Assembly (NCBI GenBank): GCA_027449965.1
Contig: DAIDKP010000005.1
Coordinates: 1 to 64,000, forward strand
Source of the DNA: Acidobacteriaceae bacterium
GTDB lineage: Bacteria; Acidobacteriota; Terriglobia; Terriglobales; Acidobacteriaceae
Length of the DNA: 64,000 nucleotides
Direction: 5' to 3'
Each line of letters opens with the position of its first letter. Position 1 is the first letter of the stretch. The notes below the pieces were generated by a model. That model worked only from the letters and a program-made list of their open reading frames with translations. It was not told where the DNA came from and searched no databases. A program made the position numbers and the translations under genes. Positions 62,199-64,000 of this stretch are shown here, in pieces.

Positions 62199-64000
62199 AT
62201 GGATCGTGCAGAGAAAAGACAACTGGATGGGGTGATAACGCCGCGTTTTGGACGGCTGGACGCAGACCTGTCGCAGGTGGAGACGGCGATTGAACGCAGC
62301 GCCGAGCGACTGTTGCGCGATCAGCATCCGGATGGATTTTGGTGCGGAGAGCTGGAAGCGGATTCGATGCTGGAGGCCGACTATATCTTCATGCATGTGC
62401 TGCTGGAGAGCGGCGACCCGGGGCGGATGAAGCGCGCGCTGGTGGAGATGCTGCGCTATCGGAATGAGGATGGAAGCTGGAGCATTTATCCGGGTGGGCC
62501 GGGGAATATCTCGCTGGCGGTGAAGTGCTATTTCGCATGCAAGCTGATGGGAATGAGCGCCGAAGACCCGATTCTGGTGAAGGCGCGGGCGTGGATTCTG
62601 GCGCATGGCGGAGTGGTCGCGTGCAACACGTTCACGAAGATTTATCTGTGCGCGCTGGGGCAGTATGACTACGACGCGGTGCCGGCCATTCCCCCGGAGA
62701 TTGTGCTGGCGCCGAACTGGTTTTACTTCAATATCTATGAGATTTCGTCGTGGTCGCGGGCGATTCTGGTGCCGCTGTCGATCATTTATGCCAAGAAGCC
62801 GTTCAAGAAGATTGCGCCAGAGCAGGGGATTGACGAGCTGTTTGTGGGGGGGCGCGAAAATGCGAATCTGCGGCTTCGGTATGACCGGAAGAAGTGGCTG
62901 AGCTGGCGGAATTTTTTCCTGCTGACGGATCGGATCTTTCATCGGGTGGAGGCGGTGTATATTCGCCCGCTGAGGAAGTTGGCGCTGAAGAAAGCCGAAG
63001 CGTGGATGCTGGAGCGGCTGGAGATGTCCGACGGGCTGGGCGCGATCTATCCGGCGATGATGAATGCGATTATTGCGCTGCGGTGCCTGGGGTATTCCGA
63101 TGATGATCCGCAGGTGATTCGGGCGCGGGATGAGTTTGAGAAGCTGGGGATTGAGTCTCCGGCGGGCGAACATCATCCGGAGGCGACGTTCCGGATGCAG
63201 CCGTGCATGTCCCCGGTGTGGGATACGGCGTATGCGATGTTTGCGCTGGGACAGGCGGGAGTGTCGCGGACGGACGAGCGGATGGTGAAGGCTGCGGACT
63301 GGATGCTGAGCAAGGAGGTCCGGCATCTGGGCGACTGGGCGGTGAAGGTGCCGAAGACGCAGCCGGGCGGGTGGTACTTCGAGTTCAATAATGAGTTTTA
63401 TCCGGATACGGATGATACGGCGCAGGTGCTGCTGGCGCTGAGCTGCGTGGAAAATCCGCGGGAGCGATATCAGCATGAGGTGGCGCAGAGGGCGATTGAC
63501 TGGCTGTTTGCGATGCAGTGTGGGAATGGTGGCTGGGCGAGCTTTGACAAGGACAATACGAAGATGATCTTCCAGTACATTCCGTTTGCGGATCACAACG
63601 CGATGCTGGACCCGCCGACGGTGGATATTACGGGGCGGATGCTGGAGATGCTGTCGACGTATGGGTATACGCGCGCGGACAAGCGGGTGGAGCGTGCGGT
63701 GCAGTTTATATTGCGCGAGCAGGAGCCGGATGGAAGCTGGTTCGGACGCTGGGGCGTGAACTACATCTACGGGACATTTCTGGCGCTGCGCGGTCTGGAG
63801 GCGGTGGGGATGGATCACAACGAGCCGCAGGTGCAGCAGGCGGCGGAGTGGGTGAGGATGATCCAGAACGCCGATGGCGGATGGGGCGAGAGCTGCCTGA
63901 GCTATGACGATCCGGTGCAGCGCGGGGTGGGGCCGAGCACGCCGTCGCAGACGGCGTGGGCGCTGCTGGCGCTGCTGGCGGCAGGCGATACGCGGAGCGA
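62199..64000 (+). CDS. shc: Squalene-hopene cyclase, partial (3' end outside window)
   Basis: The frame from ATG 62199 (MDRAEKRQL) is open to the window end, 600 codons, near the usual 650-680 total. It turns squalene into hopene at the membrane. The catalytic D-x-D-D is at residues 403-406 (YPDTDDTAQ). QW repeats are visible (QHPDGFWCGEL, EDGSWSIYPGG, QEPDGSWFGRW, NADGGWGESC). The opposite strand also has a long open frame, but it has no protein features. It follows ispH. Confidence 0.93.
   Translation, partial: MDRAEKRQLDGVITPRFGRLDADLSQVETAIERSAERLLRDQHPDGFWCGELEADSMLEADYIFMHVLLESGDPGRMKRALVEMLRYRNEDGSWSIYPGGPGNISLAVKCYFACKLMGMSAEDPILVKARAWILAHGGVVACNTFTKIYLCALGQYDYDAVPAIPPEIVLAPNWFYFNIYEISSWSRAILVPLSIIYAKKPFKKIAPEQGIDELFVGGRENANLRLRYDRKKWLSWRNFFLLTDRIFHRVEAVYIRPLRKLALKKAEAWMLERLEMSDGLGAIYPAMMNAIIALRCLGYSDDDPQVIRARDEFEKLGIESPAGEHHPEATFRMQPCMSPVWDTAYAMFALGQAGVSRTDERMVKAADWMLSKEVRHLGDWAVKVPKTQPGGWYFEFNNEFYPDTDDTAQVLLALSCVENPRERYQHEVAQRAIDWLFAMQCGNGGWASFDKDNTKMIFQYIPFADHNAMLDPPTVDITGRMLEMLSTYGYTRADKRVERAVQFILREQEPDGSWFGRWGVNYIYGTFLALRGLEAVGMDHNEPQVQQAAEWVRMIQNADGGWGESCLSYDDPVQRGVGPSTPSQTAWALLALLAAGDTRS

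Noticed and set aside
62133-63818. 561-codon open frame on the minus strand across the squalene-hopene cyclase gene
   Set aside because: It is very rich in Arg, His, Pro and Leu with no domain signature, as expected from the antisense of GC-rich coding sequence. The plus strand encodes a complete catalytic DTDD motif and QW repeats.
1-64000. CRISPR arrays, rRNA genes, prophage structural genes
   Set aside because: No regularly spaced repeats, rRNA sequence or phage structural proteins seen; only an integrase at the left edge and one degenerate IS.

Overview
The window looks like chromosomal DNA of an Acidobacteriota bacterium, probably of the Terriglobia. The evidence is indirect: two very large Oar-like TonB-dependent receptors with an N-terminal carboxypeptidase-regulatory fold, many secreted glycoside hydrolases and esterases, a squalene-hopene cyclase, and GC-rich coding sequence. 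No rRNA or species marker is present, so the assignment is inference.

Layout. Positions 1-1440 are the edge of an integrative element (end of an excisionase-like gene, then a tyrosine integrase) joined to the 3' end of tRNA-Glu(UUC). tRNA-Val(GAC), a CDP-alcohol phosphatidyltransferase and an overlooked 57-residue Cys-containing acidic protein follow. Positions 2897-9256 hold a complete ISC iron-sulfur operon (iscR-iscS-iscU-iscA, an internal terminator, hscB-hscA-fdx-iscX), with yraN converging on it. Then come a bifunctional Rel (p)ppGpp enzyme, a secreted GH13 alpha-glucosidase, and an AsmA-like protein behind a PfpI/DJ-1 protein. A 450-base gap holds a candidate small RNA, and next to it is a decayed HNH nuclease.

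Positions 19334-21920 are a TPP riboswitch with a probable Shine-Dalgarno-masking hairpin controlling a TonB-dependent receptor, which is therefore a likely thiamine-compound importer. A secreted S10 peptidase, GH43 enzyme, 2-hydroxyacid dehydrogenase, TPR protein and Tat-exported M24 peptidase follow. Positions 29087-30480 encode an ECF sigma factor and an anti-sigma factor whose periplasmic end looks like a TonB C-terminal domain, an unusual fusion. MsrB and a class A beta-lactamase-like serine hydrolase come next.

Positions 32188-59324 are rich in polymer-degradation functions: two Oar-like receptors, GH5, an arylsulfotransferase lipoprotein, SGNH esterase, CE15 glucuronoyl esterase and two divergent GH106-type proteins. 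Housekeeping genes (pncB, rpe, a BamD-like gene, ppc) are interspersed. Together the receptors and secreted enzymes suggest use of plant cell-wall or other rhamnose-, galactan- and glucuronate-containing polymers.

The right end carries a defective IS3-family element with exact ends and a 4-bp duplication, tRNA-Glu(CUC) with a terminator, a 188-bp palindromic element flanked by TA, ispH, and a squalene-hopene cyclase running off the window. IspH and the cyclase belong to the same isoprenoid-to-hopanoid route.

The most interesting points are the anti-sigma/TonB fusion, the TPP-controlled receptor with visible switching strands, the 188-bp palindrome, the candidate small RNA, the terminator inside the isc operon, and several genes with a -10 box so close to the start codon that leaderless transcripts are likely.
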